A stretch of 64,000 bases of DNA from Acidobacteriota bacterium (GTDB lineage Bacteria > Acidobacteriota > Blastocatellia > Pyrinomonadales > Pyrinomonadaceae). A program made the position numbers and the translations under genes. Shown one piece after another: positions 45,250 through 53,635 of the stretch (the stretch's first letter is position 1; the number at the start of each line of letters is the position of its first letter). The stretch is taken from contig CP065003.1 in NCBI GenBank assembly GCA_016700175.1, forward strand, positions 3,792,001 to 3,856,000, in the 5' to 3' direction. Below the pieces are notes generated by a model. It ran no database searches. It was not told the origin of the DNA and worked only from the letters and a program-made list of their open reading frames with translations.

Positions 45250-46362
45250 ATGAAGATAGCAGTGGCAATGAGCGGCGGGGTGGATTCTTCCTCGGCCGCG
45301 GCCCTCCTGAAAGAGCAGGGACACGAACTTGTCGGATTCACGATGCAGCTCTGGAATCAGAGGCGCAATGTGAACGTCGACGAGAACGGCGATCCTATGC
45401 CTTCGCGCTGCTGTTCGCTCGATGACGTGTACGACGCGCGGCGCGTGGCCGAATCGCTCGGGTTCCCTTTCTACGTATTGAACCTCGAGAAAGAGTTTGA
45501 AGATTCGGTAGTCAATCCGTTCATCGAAAGCTACCTTTCCGGCGAGACCCCGATCCCCTGCGTAGCCTGCAATTCTCGTTTGAAGTTCGCATCGCTCGAC
45601 AAGCTCGCCCTGAGCCTGGGCTGCGACAAGGTCGCGACGGGGCATTACGCACGTGTCGAGCACGACAAGGAAGCGGGCCGGTATCGCCTGTTCCGCGGAA
45701 AGAACCACTGGAAAGACCAGAGCTATTTTCTGTGGGAGCTTACGCAGGACCAGCTTTCACGCGCGTACTTTCCGCTCGGGGAAATGCTAAAGAGCGAGGT
45801 CCGCGACATCGCCCGCGAGGCGAATCTCTATACGGCGGAGAAGGCCGAATCGCAGGAGATCTGTTTCGTGCCGGACGGGAAGTATTCGGAATTCATCGAC
45901 CGGTACCTTGATCATGACGGCCGGGCATCGGAGATCCCCTCGGAAGGCGAGATCGTCAACACCCGTGGCGAGAGGCTTTCGGAGCATTCGGGAATTCACC
46001 GCTACACGGTTGGCCAGAGAAGAGGGCTCGGGATAGCGCACGAGAAGCCACTGTACGTGGTGAAGATCGAGCCATTGAAGAACCGGATCGTGGTCGGCGA
46101 AAAAGAAGAACTCCTTTCCGATTCGTTCACGGCCCGCGGCGTGAACTGGGTAGCATTCGACGAACCGAACCATCCCGTGCGCGCTCACGTAAAGGTAAGG
46201 TACCGCCACAAGCCGGTCCGGGCGACGATCGAGACGCTGGAGGGCTCCCGGGCCCGCATCACGTTTGACGAACCGCAGCCTGCTGTCACGCCCGGCCAGG
46301 CGACGGTGTTCTACGAAGGAGAGGAAGTTGTGGGCGGCGGATGGATCGAACGAGGGAAGTGA
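45250..46362 (+). CDS. mnmA: tRNA-specific 2-thiouridylase
   Basis: 370 residues from ATG 45250. It thiolates U34 of tRNA-Lys, Glu and Gln. The PP-loop SGGVDSS is at 8-14, the catalytic cysteines are C107 (CNSRLKF) and C205 ([10 protein letters not shown]), and GHYAR, DQSYFLW and the C-terminal PUA-like barrel (TVGQRRGLG) are present. Length is typical. The open frame begins further upstream, but this ATG gives the conserved [14 protein letters not shown] start. It is followed 15 bp later by the folate gene. Confidence 0.95.
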   Translation: MKIAVAMSGGVDSSSAAALLKEQGHELVGFTMQLWNQRRNVNVDENGDPMPSRCCSLDDVYDARRVAESLGFPFYVLNLEKEFEDSVVNPFIESYLSGETPIPCVACNSRLKFASLDKLALSLGCDKVATGHYARVEHDKEAGRYRLFRGKNHWKDQSYFLWELTQDQLSRAYFPLGEMLKSEVRDIAREANLYTAEKAESQEICFVPDGKYSEFIDRYLDHDGRASEIPSEGEIVNTRGERLSEHSGIHRYTVGQRRGLGIAHEKPLYVVKIEPLKNRIVVGEKEELLSDSFTARGVNWVAFDEPNHPVRAHVKVRYRHKPVRATIETLEGSRARITFDEPQPAVTPGQATVFYEGEEVVGGGWIERGK

Positions 46363-46377
46363 GACCAGAAATTTGAG

Positions 46378-46980
46378 ATGAACAAGACAGAGCTTCGCCG
46401 ACAGTTCCTTGCAAAACGCGACACTCTTTCAAGGTCACAGATCCTTGACCTAAGCACGCGCATAGCGGCCAACCTATTCTCATCGTTCGACCTGTCTGAG
46501 ATCCGCTGCATCCACAGCTTCCTGACCATCAAGGACCGGGGCGAGGTCGAAACATCGATAATCATTGACCTTATCTGGCGGTCGTATCCGCACATCACCG
46601 TCGTGGTTCCTCGCATAAACCGGAAAGAGAAAAGAATGGAATGCGCGGTTTACGATCCCATGTCGCGTCTTATTCCGAACTTCTGGGGTATCTTCGAACC
46701 GCTGAACACAAGGGTGGTTTCGGAGCAGGCGGTCGATGCCGTGATCGTGCCGCTTATCTGCTTTGACGAGACCGGCCACAGGGTCGGCTACGGCGGCGGC
46801 TACTACGACAAGTTCCTCAGCATTTGCCGGCCCGACTGCCTCAAGATCGGCGTCTCGTTCTTCGATCCGATCGGGAAGATAGAGGATATTGAAGATCACG
46901 ATATCCGCCTCGACTTCTGCGTGACTCCCGAAAAGGTCTGGGACTTTAAAGAAAGCACCCTTCAGGACGCGCAGGGGTGA
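46378..46980 (+). CDS. 5-formyltetrahydrofolate cyclo-ligase
   Basis: 200 residues. It converts 5-formyl-THF to 5,10-methenyl-THF with ATP. The N-terminal KTELRRQFLAKRDTLS, the VVPRINRKEKRMECAVY region and the signature VGYGGGYYDKFL near residue 139 are all present. Length fits (about 180-200). It follows mnmA closely and is likely co-transcribed. Confidence 0.93.
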   Translation: MNKTELRRQFLAKRDTLSRSQILDLSTRIAANLFSSFDLSEIRCIHSFLTIKDRGEVETSIIIDLIWRSYPHITVVVPRINRKEKRMECAVYDPMSRLIPNFWGIFEPLNTRVVSEQAVDAVIVPLICFDETGHRVGYGGGYYDKFLSICRPDCLKIGVSFFDPIGKIEDIEDHDIRLDFCVTPEKVWDFKESTLQDAQG

Positions 46981-47138
46981 CGGCGTCGATCCGGAACGGA
47001 AGGACGGTTTCTCTCGAGGTTCAAACGGAATTTGCCCGCCTATCTTCCTCTCTTTAAATATGCGGCCATTTCGGTAAACTCAAACCGATCGCCCAAGGAT
47101 CCCGCCGCACAAAGCCACACTCCCGAATTTCCGATTGA

Positions 47139-48827
47139 ATGAAGATCTCAGTACTCTTCTCCGGCCTTTTCTTAATTCTCGCTCTCGGGGTCTCGGCGCA
47201 GGCCGCTGTTTACGAGGTCAAGCCCGGAACTCCGCTCGACACGATCGCCGAAGTGCCGTGGGCCTCGCTCGCTCCCGGCGACCTGGTCCTGATCCACTGG
47301 CGGCCCGAGCCGTACAAGGAGAAATGGGTGATCTGCCGCCAGGGCACCGCCTCGCAGCCGATAGTTGTCCGCGGAGTTCCAAATCTCAAGGGCGAGCTTC
47401 CCGTGATAGACGGAAGGAACGCTGTCACTCCGGCGGGTCTGAACTTCTGGAGCGAACAGCGCGGCGTGATCAAGATAGGCGGCGCGAACACACCTTCCGA
47501 CACGATGCCAAGGCACATAGTGATCGAGAACCTCGAGATCCGAAGCGCGCATCCCGATTACTCGTTCACAGCCGACGACGGAACGGTTCAGAACTACACG
47601 AGCTCAGCGTCTGCGATCTACGTTGAGAAAGGCGAACACATAACGATCCGCAACACGGTGATGCACGACAGCGCGAATGGCTTCTTTGTCGCGTCTTCGG
47701 ATGGCACGGTGTCGAGGGAGATTCTCGTCGAAGGGAACTATATTCACGGGAACGGGATAGTCGGAAGTGCCTTTCAGCACAACAATTACACTGCAGCGAT
47801 CGGCATAACGTTCCAATTCAACCGGTTCGGGCCTCTTCGTGAAGGTTCGGTCGGCAACGCTCTCAAAGACAGGTCCGCAGGGCTCGTCGTGCGATACAAC
47901 TGGATCGAGGCCGGGAATCGTCAGCTCGATCTTGTGGATGCGGAAGATAGTGTTCAGATCCGCCAGGACCCGGCATACCGAAAGACGTTCGTCTACGGGA
48001 ACGTTCTGATCGAACCCGACGGCGCGGGAAACTCCCAGATCGCGCATTACGGCGGAGACAGCGGGGCAGTTTCGACCTACCGCAAGGGCAAGCTCTATTT
48101 CTACAACAACACTGTCGTCTCGACCCGAACCGGCAATACCACTCTTCTCAGGCTTTCGACGAACGACGAAACCGCCGACGTCCGAAACAACATTCTCTAT
48201 GTGTCTGCCGCGGGAAGCAGGCTGGCGCTGATCGATGACACGGGGATCGTCGATCTTTCGCATAACTGGTCGAAACCCGGACTTCGGATCTCGCATTCAG
48301 GCGGTCCGTCCGGAACCGTGAATGACGATGGCACGGGGATCACGGGCGATTCGCCGGGCTTCATCGACGAGCCCGCACAGGAGTTCGGGCTTTCCGAGGG
48401 CTCGCAGGCTATCGACGCCGGAACCGCATTGCATACCGACGCGTTGCCGGCAAACGCGGTCGCATTTCATTACGTGAAGCACCGTGAGAGCGAAGCACGC
48501 CCTTCCGGAAATACCATCGATCTCGGCGCGTTCGAATATTCCTCCGGATCGCCGGTCGAAGTAATTACGACCGAACTTCCTTCCGCGAGGCGAGGGACCT
48601 TCTACCGGCACACACTTCAGGCGTCCGGAGGTTCGGGAAGTCTTGTCTGGTCGGTATCCGGCGGAAGCCTTCCGCCCGGGCTCTGGCTCGATGAAAGTAC
48701 GGGTGAGATTCACGGGAAGGCGGTACGAAGGGGATCGTGGACGTTTACGGTTCGCGCGGCGGATGCCGCGAACGCGGCTTCGTTCGCCGAGCGGGAGCTT
48801 ACGGTCTCGATCCGGCTTTTCCCGTAG
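47139..48827 (+). CDS. Secreted right-handed parallel beta-helix protein with C-terminal putative Ig domain
   Basis: 562 residues. A signal peptide covers 1-22 (VLFSGLFLILALGVSAQA). Residues 120-420 show parallel beta-helix rungs (HIVIENLEIRSA, HITIRNTVMHDSANGFFV, EILVEGNYIHGNGI, YFYNNTVVSTRTGN, DVRNNILYVSA). A conserved tail RPSGNTIDLGAFEY is followed by a He_PIG-type Ig domain (PSARRGTFYRHTLQASGGSGSLVWSVSGGSLPPGLWLD, about 475-560). This combination occurs in surface polysaccharide-degrading or binding proteins. I cannot see a clear lyase active site, so the substrate is unknown. Confidence 0.8.
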   Translation: MKISVLFSGLFLILALGVSAQAAVYEVKPGTPLDTIAEVPWASLAPGDLVLIHWRPEPYKEKWVICRQGTASQPIVVRGVPNLKGELPVIDGRNAVTPAGLNFWSEQRGVIKIGGANTPSDTMPRHIVIENLEIRSAHPDYSFTADDGTVQNYTSSASAIYVEKGEHITIRNTVMHDSANGFFVASSDGTVSREILVEGNYIHGNGIVGSAFQHNNYTAAIGITFQFNRFGPLREGSVGNALKDRSAGLVVRYNWIEAGNRQLDLVDAEDSVQIRQDPAYRKTFVYGNVLIEPDGAGNSQIAHYGGDSGAVSTYRKGKLYFYNNTVVSTRTGNTTLLRLSTNDETADVRNNILYVSAAGSRLALIDDTGIVDLSHNWSKPGLRISHSGGPSGTVNDDGTGITGDSPGFIDEPAQEFGLSEGSQAIDAGTALHTDALPANAVAFHYVKHRESEARPSGNTIDLGAFEYSSGSPVEVITTELPSARRGTFYRHTLQASGGSGSLVWSVSGGSLPPGLWLDESTGEIHGKAVRRGSWTFTVRAADAANAASFAERELTVSIRLFP

Positions 48828-49099
48828 CGCCGGATCTTAAGAATGCGCCGAACGCGCCGGACCGCGGGCGTCCCCGCCCGCACCTCCTAGGATGAAGCGC
48901 GGCGCAAACTGAAGTTTCCGTTGCAGCCCAAAGCGCTGCTCTAAACGGGTTTCCCTCTTTAACTCCCCAAACGCAGCAAACTCAGCCAACTCGCCAAACT
49001 CTTTCCCCCAAAGAAACCTATCCCCGAGATGCTGCACCATAGGCGGTGCAGGCACTTCTTCCCAAACAATCCCTGCAAGTCTTTGGAGGAGAATTAGGA
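48828..49099. other. Intergenic region with dispersed hairpin repeats
   Basis: 272 bp. It contains GCGGGCGTCCCCGCCCGC near 48866 and, at 48922-48947, a solo copy of the 45-bp hairpin repeat of 61621-61844 (CAAAGCGCTGCTCTAAACGG exact). The ribosome site GGAGGAGAATTAGG for the next gene lies at its end. Confidence 0.6.
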
Positions 49100-52048
49100 A
49101 TGAAAAGAGCAATTCTGTTGTTCGGGGTACTCGTGTGCCTTTCCGCCGCTGTTGTCGCGCAGGACGGCCGGGTCACGCAGGGAACTCTGACCGCGTTTTC
49201 TGAAGCGGAAGGCCTGGGTGCCTGCCCTTTGAAACACACCGAGGTAAACACACAAATCAGCGGGTTTATCGCCCGCGTCAACCTAAAACAGGAATTCGAG
49301 AACACATTCGGCCGCCCGATCGAGGCGGTCTACACATTTCCGCTTTCGGAAAAAGGCGCCGTCGACCGCATGACGATGACGATCGGCTCGCGCGTCATAA
49401 AGGGTAAGATTCGGACCCGCGAAGAGGCGAGGCAGATCTACGAAGCTGCGAAATCGAGCGGCAAGACCGCCGCGCTGCTGGATCAGGAAAGGCCGAACAT
49501 ATTTACCCAGGCGGTCGCCAACATCCTTCCGGGCGAGACGATCGTTGTCGAGATAAGTTACGTCGAGACGCTGAAGTACGAGGACGGCGCGTACGAGTTC
49601 GTCTTTCCGATGGTGGTCGGCAAACGGTATATCCCGGCAGGCGACGCTTCGGGAGACGCTTCGAAGATCTCGCCCGAGATCGCGCCGACCAGGTCCGGCC
49701 ACGACGTCTCGATCAATGTCTCGATCGACGCGGGCGTGCCGATCAGCAAGATCGGCTCGTCTCTCCACGAGATCGATTCGCAGAGCTTCGGTCCGGGAGT
49801 CGCGAAGGTCAGCCTCAAGGACCATAAAACGATCCCGAACAAGGACTTCATTTTGAGGTACGAAGTGACCGGCGGGAAGATCGAGGACGCGGTCCTCACC
49901 CACAGAAGCGGCCTCGGCGGTTTCTTCACGCTCATCCTCCAGCCTCCCGACCTCGGGAGGTTCGAGGACGTCGCACCGAAAGAGATCGTTTTTGTGCTCG
50001 ACACGTCCGGCTCGATGGGCGGATTCCCGATCGAGAAGGCGAAAGAGGCGATGAAGATGTCGCTGCGCGGCCTGTTCCCGAATGACACCTTCAACCTGAT
50101 CACTTTCGCGGGGGATACTCACATTCTTTTTGAGGAACCCGTTCCCGCGACTGCGTCGAACCTGGACCGTGCGCTTCGGTTTCTCGAATCACGAAGCGGG
50201 GGCGGCGGCACCGAGATGATGAAGGCGATCAAGGCCGCGCTGGAACCTTCCGGTTCGCAGGAGCACGTTCGGATCGTCTGCTTTATGACCGACGGCTACG
50301 TCGGAAACGACTCCGAGATCATAGACGAGGTCAAAAAGCACCCGAACGCGCGAGTGTTCTCGTTCGGGATAGGCAACAGCGTCAACCGTTTCCTGCTTGA
50401 GAAGATCGCGGAAGAAGGAAGCGGCGAAGCGGCGTTCGTGACCCTCGAGGACGAAGGCTCGCTTGCCGCCAGGAAGTTCCACGAGCGCGTGCGCGCGCCG
50501 CTTCTCACCGACATCTCGATCGAATGGAACGGCCTTCCCGTAAAGGACCTCCATCCGACGAAATACAGGGACCTGTTCGCCGGGAAGCCTTTGATAATCA
50601 ACGGCAGGTACGATTCGGCGGCGTCAGGAACGGTGACGATCCGCGGAAAGGTCGGCGGCCAGGATTACAGGCGCGACATCAAGGTCGATCTCCCGGAGCG
50701 TGAGGAAGCTCACGACGTGCTCGGCACGCTCTGGGCAAGGCAGATGGTCGATCTGCTCACGAGCGACGATTACAAGGGTGTCCAGAACAGGACCGCGGAC
50801 GAGGACCTGGGAGATCTGATCACGAAGATCGGACTCGAGTTCGGGATCGTGACGCAGTACACGTCGTTTGTCGCGGTCGAAGAGGCGGTCCGGAATCCGG
50901 AAGGGAATCCTGCGAGGGTCGACGTTCCGGTCGAGAACGCGGACGGGAGCTTTGGGGACAAAAAGGAAGGTGAAGACTCGGCGTTCCGAAAAATCGAGAT
51001 CATCGCCAGTCTCCAGCGCGCCCCCGCAGTGACATACTCTCAAGGGAGCGGCTCGGGTACCGGTTCCGGGTCAGGAACCGGAAGCGGCTTCGGAAGCGGA
51101 TCCGGAAAAGCAGCAAACAAGGCGAGCGTTCCCGGACCTGTAAGCGCTGTTGTGAACGTCACGACCGGCGGCTCGACCACGGTCAACGCGTCTTCCTCGG
51201 CAGTCAGCACCACGGTCACGAAAGAGACCATCCAGGCACTTCCTGCAAACACGCGCTTTTCTTCGCTTCTGAGCCTTCAGCCCGGAGTCAGTCCGGCGTC
51301 TTCGTCAGGCGGGTTCCAGATCGACGGCGCATCAGGATCTGAGAACGTGTATCTCATCGACGGCCAGGAGGTCGCGAACTTCCGTGCAGGCGCTCTCGGC
51401 CCGATAGCGGTCGCCGGAGAGAGCATCGCCAAACCGGAGTTTCCCGAAGGCGCGAAGCCCGGAAAGGACGGAACAAAGGTGACGGTCGAGATCCTTGTCG
51501 ATGAAGAGGGCCGCGTATATTCGGCGAAAGCGACCGATGGCGGAACCCCGCGCGTCAGCGAGGGGGCAGGGAGCGAAGCGACCGACGGCCGGTACCGTCA
51601 GTTCGCCGAAAAGGCGGCGCTGGCTTCGAAGTTCACGCCTGCCGAGTTCGACGGCACGAAACTGAAGCTTGAAGGAGTTATCTCTTACGTCTTCAAGCGC
51701 GACGATGAGGTAGCCATCACGGTCGAGAAGCTAGAAGCGGTCTTCCCGCCCGAACTGATCCGAAGGCAGAAGCTGAAAAAGAAGCTTCATTTCTGGATCT
51801 ACGATGTGGTGCTGGCGAGAGAGTCCGGTTCGAAAGAGCATTCGGAATTCGAATCGCGATTCGTCGCAGACGGCGTTGCGAGGATCCGTGTGACCTTGAA
51901 GAAGACGTCCGGAGCCGTGTTCATCAAGCTGAAGAATGCGGGTTTCGATGTCGACTCTGTCAACGGCGACATAGCCACGGGCACTATCGATGTCGGAAAG
52001 ATCGCCGATCTTGCGGAGATGGACGAGGTGACCTACATCTCTCCATAA
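49100..52048 (+). CDS. VIT-VWA domain protein fused to a receptor-plug-like segment and a TonB C-terminal domain
   Basis: 982 residues from ATG 49100 behind GGAGGAGAATTAGG. A signal peptide (1-21) is followed by a VIT domain (about 28-160, VNLKQEFENTFGRPIEAVYTFPL) and a VWA domain with intact MIDAS DTSGS at 301-305. A Gly/Ser linker lies at about 648-672. Residues 680-775 resemble the plug of Oar-type receptors (ALPANTRFSSLLSLQPGVSP, VYLIDGQEVANF). Residues about 780-875 resemble a TonB energy-transducer C-terminus (VTVEILVDEEGRVYSAKAT, AALASKFTPAEFDG). The last ~100 residues look like a protease-inhibitor/propeptide-type domain. It is probably periplasmic or surface-exposed. Confidence 0.85.
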   Translation: MKRAILLFGVLVCLSAAVVAQDGRVTQGTLTAFSEAEGLGACPLKHTEVNTQISGFIARVNLKQEFENTFGRPIEAVYTFPLSEKGAVDRMTMTIGSRVIKGKIRTREEARQIYEAAKSSGKTAALLDQERPNIFTQAVANILPGETIVVEISYVETLKYEDGAYEFVFPMVVGKRYIPAGDASGDASKISPEIAPTRSGHDVSINVSIDAGVPISKIGSSLHEIDSQSFGPGVAKVSLKDHKTIPNKDFILRYEVTGGKIEDAVLTHRSGLGGFFTLILQPPDLGRFEDVAPKEIVFVLDTSGSMGGFPIEKAKEAMKMSLRGLFPNDTFNLITFAGDTHILFEEPVPATASNLDRALRFLESRSGGGGTEMMKAIKAALEPSGSQEHVRIVCFMTDGYVGNDSEIIDEVKKHPNARVFSFGIGNSVNRFLLEKIAEEGSGEAAFVTLEDEGSLAARKFHERVRAPLLTDISIEWNGLPVKDLHPTKYRDLFAGKPLIINGRYDSAASGTVTIRGKVGGQDYRRDIKVDLPEREEAHDVLGTLWARQMVDLLTSDDYKGVQNRTADEDLGDLITKIGLEFGIVTQYTSFVAVEEAVRNPEGNPARVDVPVENADGSFGDKKEGEDSAFRKIEIIASLQRAPAVTYSQGSGSGTGSGSGTGSGFGSGSGKAANKASVPGPVSAVVNVTTGGSTTVNASSSAVSTTVTKETIQALPANTRFSSLLSLQPGVSPASSSGGFQIDGASGSENVYLIDGQEVANFRAGALGPIAVAGESIAKPEFPEGAKPGKDGTKVTVEILVDEEGRVYSAKATDGGTPRVSEGAGSEATDGRYRQFAEKAALASKFTPAEFDGTKLKLEGVISYVFKRDDEVAITVEKLEAVFPPELIRRQKLKKKLHFWIYDVVLARESGSKEHSEFESRFVADGVARIRVTLKKTSGAVFIKLKNAGFDVDSVNGDIATGTIDVGKIADLAEMDEVTYISP

Positions 52049-52056
52049 AGATGTCT

Positions 52057-52143
52057 ACCACGGAGAGCACAGAGAGCACAGAGCTTTAGGGATTGGGGGC
52101 AAGATGCCCAAATCAACTCCGTGTCCTCTGTGTTCTCTGTGGT
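52057..52143. repeat. Inverted pair of 9-nt short tandem repeats
   Basis: Three 9-mers of AGCACAGAG type at 52057-52083 face three of CTCTGTGTT type at 52117-52143. The two arms match at 22 of 27 positions as an inverted repeat. They lie between convergent genes and could fold as a terminator-like structure. Confidence 0.75.
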
Positions 52144-52146
52144 GAA

Positions 52147-52569
52147 TCAGCCTTTCGTCTTCAGCAGGTCGCGGATCTCCGTCAGCAGCTCGACCTCTGC
52201 GCTCGGGCCGGCTTCGGCTTCCAGGCCCTTGAAGAACCTCACCGCGTACCTCGCGATGATGAAGATCACGAACGCGACAATAAGGAACTGGATGATGTCG
52301 GTGACGAGCTGACCGTACATTATCAGAGGTGCGCCGCCCTTGATCGCTTCGTCGATCATCGCGGGATCGGTAACGCCGTTGTACTTCCCGCTTAGGTCGT
52401 AGAACATCGCCTTGAAATCGAGCCCGCCGGTCAGGAACCCGACCGGCGGCATTATCACGCCTTCGACAAGCGTCGTCACGATCTTTCCGAACGCGGCGCC
52501 GATCACGACCGCGATCGCCAGGTCCAGTACGTTTCCGCGTTTCAGGAACTCCTTGAAATCATTCCACAT
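52147..52569 (-). CDS. mscL: Large-conductance mechanosensitive channel
   Basis: 140 residues. It opens under membrane tension to release solutes during osmotic downshock. The signature FKEFLKRGNVLDLAIAVVIGAAFGKIVTTLVEGVIMPP covers the N-terminal helix and TM1; TM2 is at about 85-108 (GQLVTDIIQFLIVAFVIFIIARY), followed by the cytoplasmic helix EVELLTEIRDLL. It begins 3 bp after the stop of the metallo-beta-lactamase gene, so it is co-transcribed with it. Confidence 0.95.
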   Translation of the reverse strand: MWNDFKEFLKRGNVLDLAIAVVIGAAFGKIVTTLVEGVIMPPVGFLTGGLDFKAMFYDLSGKYNGVTDPAMIDEAIKGGAPLIMYGQLVTDIIQFLIVAFVIFIIARYAVRFFKGLEAEAGPSAEVELLTEIRDLLKTKG

Positions 52570-52572
52570 AGG

Positions 52573-53454
52573 TCATTTCTCCTCGGCTGCTTTCTTCTGG
52601 GTCTCGAGTTTCTGCCTGAAGTCTTCTCGCATTCGCTCGACGAACTTCGTGTATCCCTCCGGATCGATGAACGGGTTCTCCTTCGGTGAGCTTTTCAGCA
52701 TTTCGAACTTCTTCTCCATCCGAAAGAAAGACGCATGCGATCCGAGGAAGACGTCGGGTTTGAGCTCAAGCAGGATCTCGAACGTTGATTCGAAGTCCCC
52801 TCCTATCTCGGGATATTTATCATTGGAGACCAGATCGTAATCGAGATTCGAGAGGCTTGAGAGGAAGACCACCTCAAGATCACGGTCGCCGTCCCTGACC
52901 CGCATCGTCCAGGTCGTCGCGCCTTTCGTGTGACCGGGTGTGCGGATCGTTATCAATTTGTTCTCGCCGAGCGTGATGACCTCGCCGTGAACGATCTGTT
53001 TGTCCGCTGTGACCGGACGGAAGATCTGCTTTCCGCCGAACCGGAAATCGTTCGAGCCGCCTCTCGCTAGCACTTCCGCCTGTTCCCTGACGGAATACAG
53101 CTTCGCGCCGGTTTTTTCTTTCAAGGTTTTCAGGCCGCCGCAGTGATCGTAGTGCTCGTGGTTGTTGAGCAGGATCTTGACGTCCTTCAGGTCGAAACCG
53201 AGCTTCTTCACGCTCGCCTCTATGAGCGGGACGGTCTCTTCGAATCCGCTGTCGATCAGTATGTGGCCTTCGTCGGACGTGATCAGGTACGACGCGACGT
53301 CGTTCGTGCCTACGTAATAGACATTGGCGATGACACGGAACGGCTCGACGGGCCGCGTCATCTCCCATTCGCTTTCCGACGTGATCTGGGCGGAGACCGA
53401 AAGGACAAAAAAACAGGCGATAATAAGTATTTTCAGGGCTAGTCGATAGTTCAT
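52573..53454 (-). CDS. Subclass B3-like metallo-beta-lactamase
   Basis: 293 residues from ATG 53454. A signal peptide covers 1-22. Zinc ligands are in order: HEHYDH (H99, H101, D103, H104), H175 in PGHTKGATTW, and H240 in LGSHASFF. This His/Asp/His arrangement, the lack of a zinc-binding Cys and the GSHASFF end are B3 features (periplasmic carbapenem/penicillin hydrolases). Activity on beta-lactams is not certain, since related folds include other hydrolases. It is in an operon with mscL, 3 bp downstream. The open frame extends much further upstream into repeats; I reject that start. Confidence 0.82.
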   Translation of the reverse strand: MNYRLALKILIIACFFVLSVSAQITSESEWEMTRPVEPFRVIANVYYVGTNDVASYLITSDEGHILIDSGFEETVPLIEASVKKLGFDLKDVKILLNNHEHYDHCGGLKTLKEKTGAKLYSVREQAEVLARGGSNDFRFGGKQIFRPVTADKQIVHGEVITLGENKLITIRTPGHTKGATTWTMRVRDGDRDLEVVFLSSLSNLDYDLVSNDKYPEIGGDFESTFEILLELKPDVFLGSHASFFRMEKKFEMLKSSPKENPFIDPEGYTKFVERMREDFRQKLETQKKAAEEK

Positions 53455-53524
53455 CTCGTTTCGGATCCCGGTTCGGAGGTTCACATTATCCGCCGTGGTC
53501 AGTTGACGCGGGCCGCCTGCGCTC

Positions 53525-53635
53525 CGGTCCGACTCGACAGACTGAGCCGACTGTTTCGCTTCGCTCAATGCAGGCGGGCCGCCTGCGCTCCAGTCCAACT
53601 CAATAGACCCGACGGACCCGATAGACTCGCAGACT
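53525..53635. repeat. 9-nt repeats (minus-strand orientation) interleaved with a hairpin repeat
   Basis: Two runs of 9-mers, at 53525-53551 (3 units) and 53591-53635 (4-5 units), with consensus TCGANNGAC; on the minus strand they read GTCTATTGA-like, as at 39896 and 40084. Between them is GCTCAATGCAGGCGGGCC and its mirror (hairpin GCAGGCG/CGCCTGC, 53562-53590), built like the 45-bp units at 61621. The word GCGGGCCGCCTGCGCTCC occurs twice. Confidence 0.75.
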
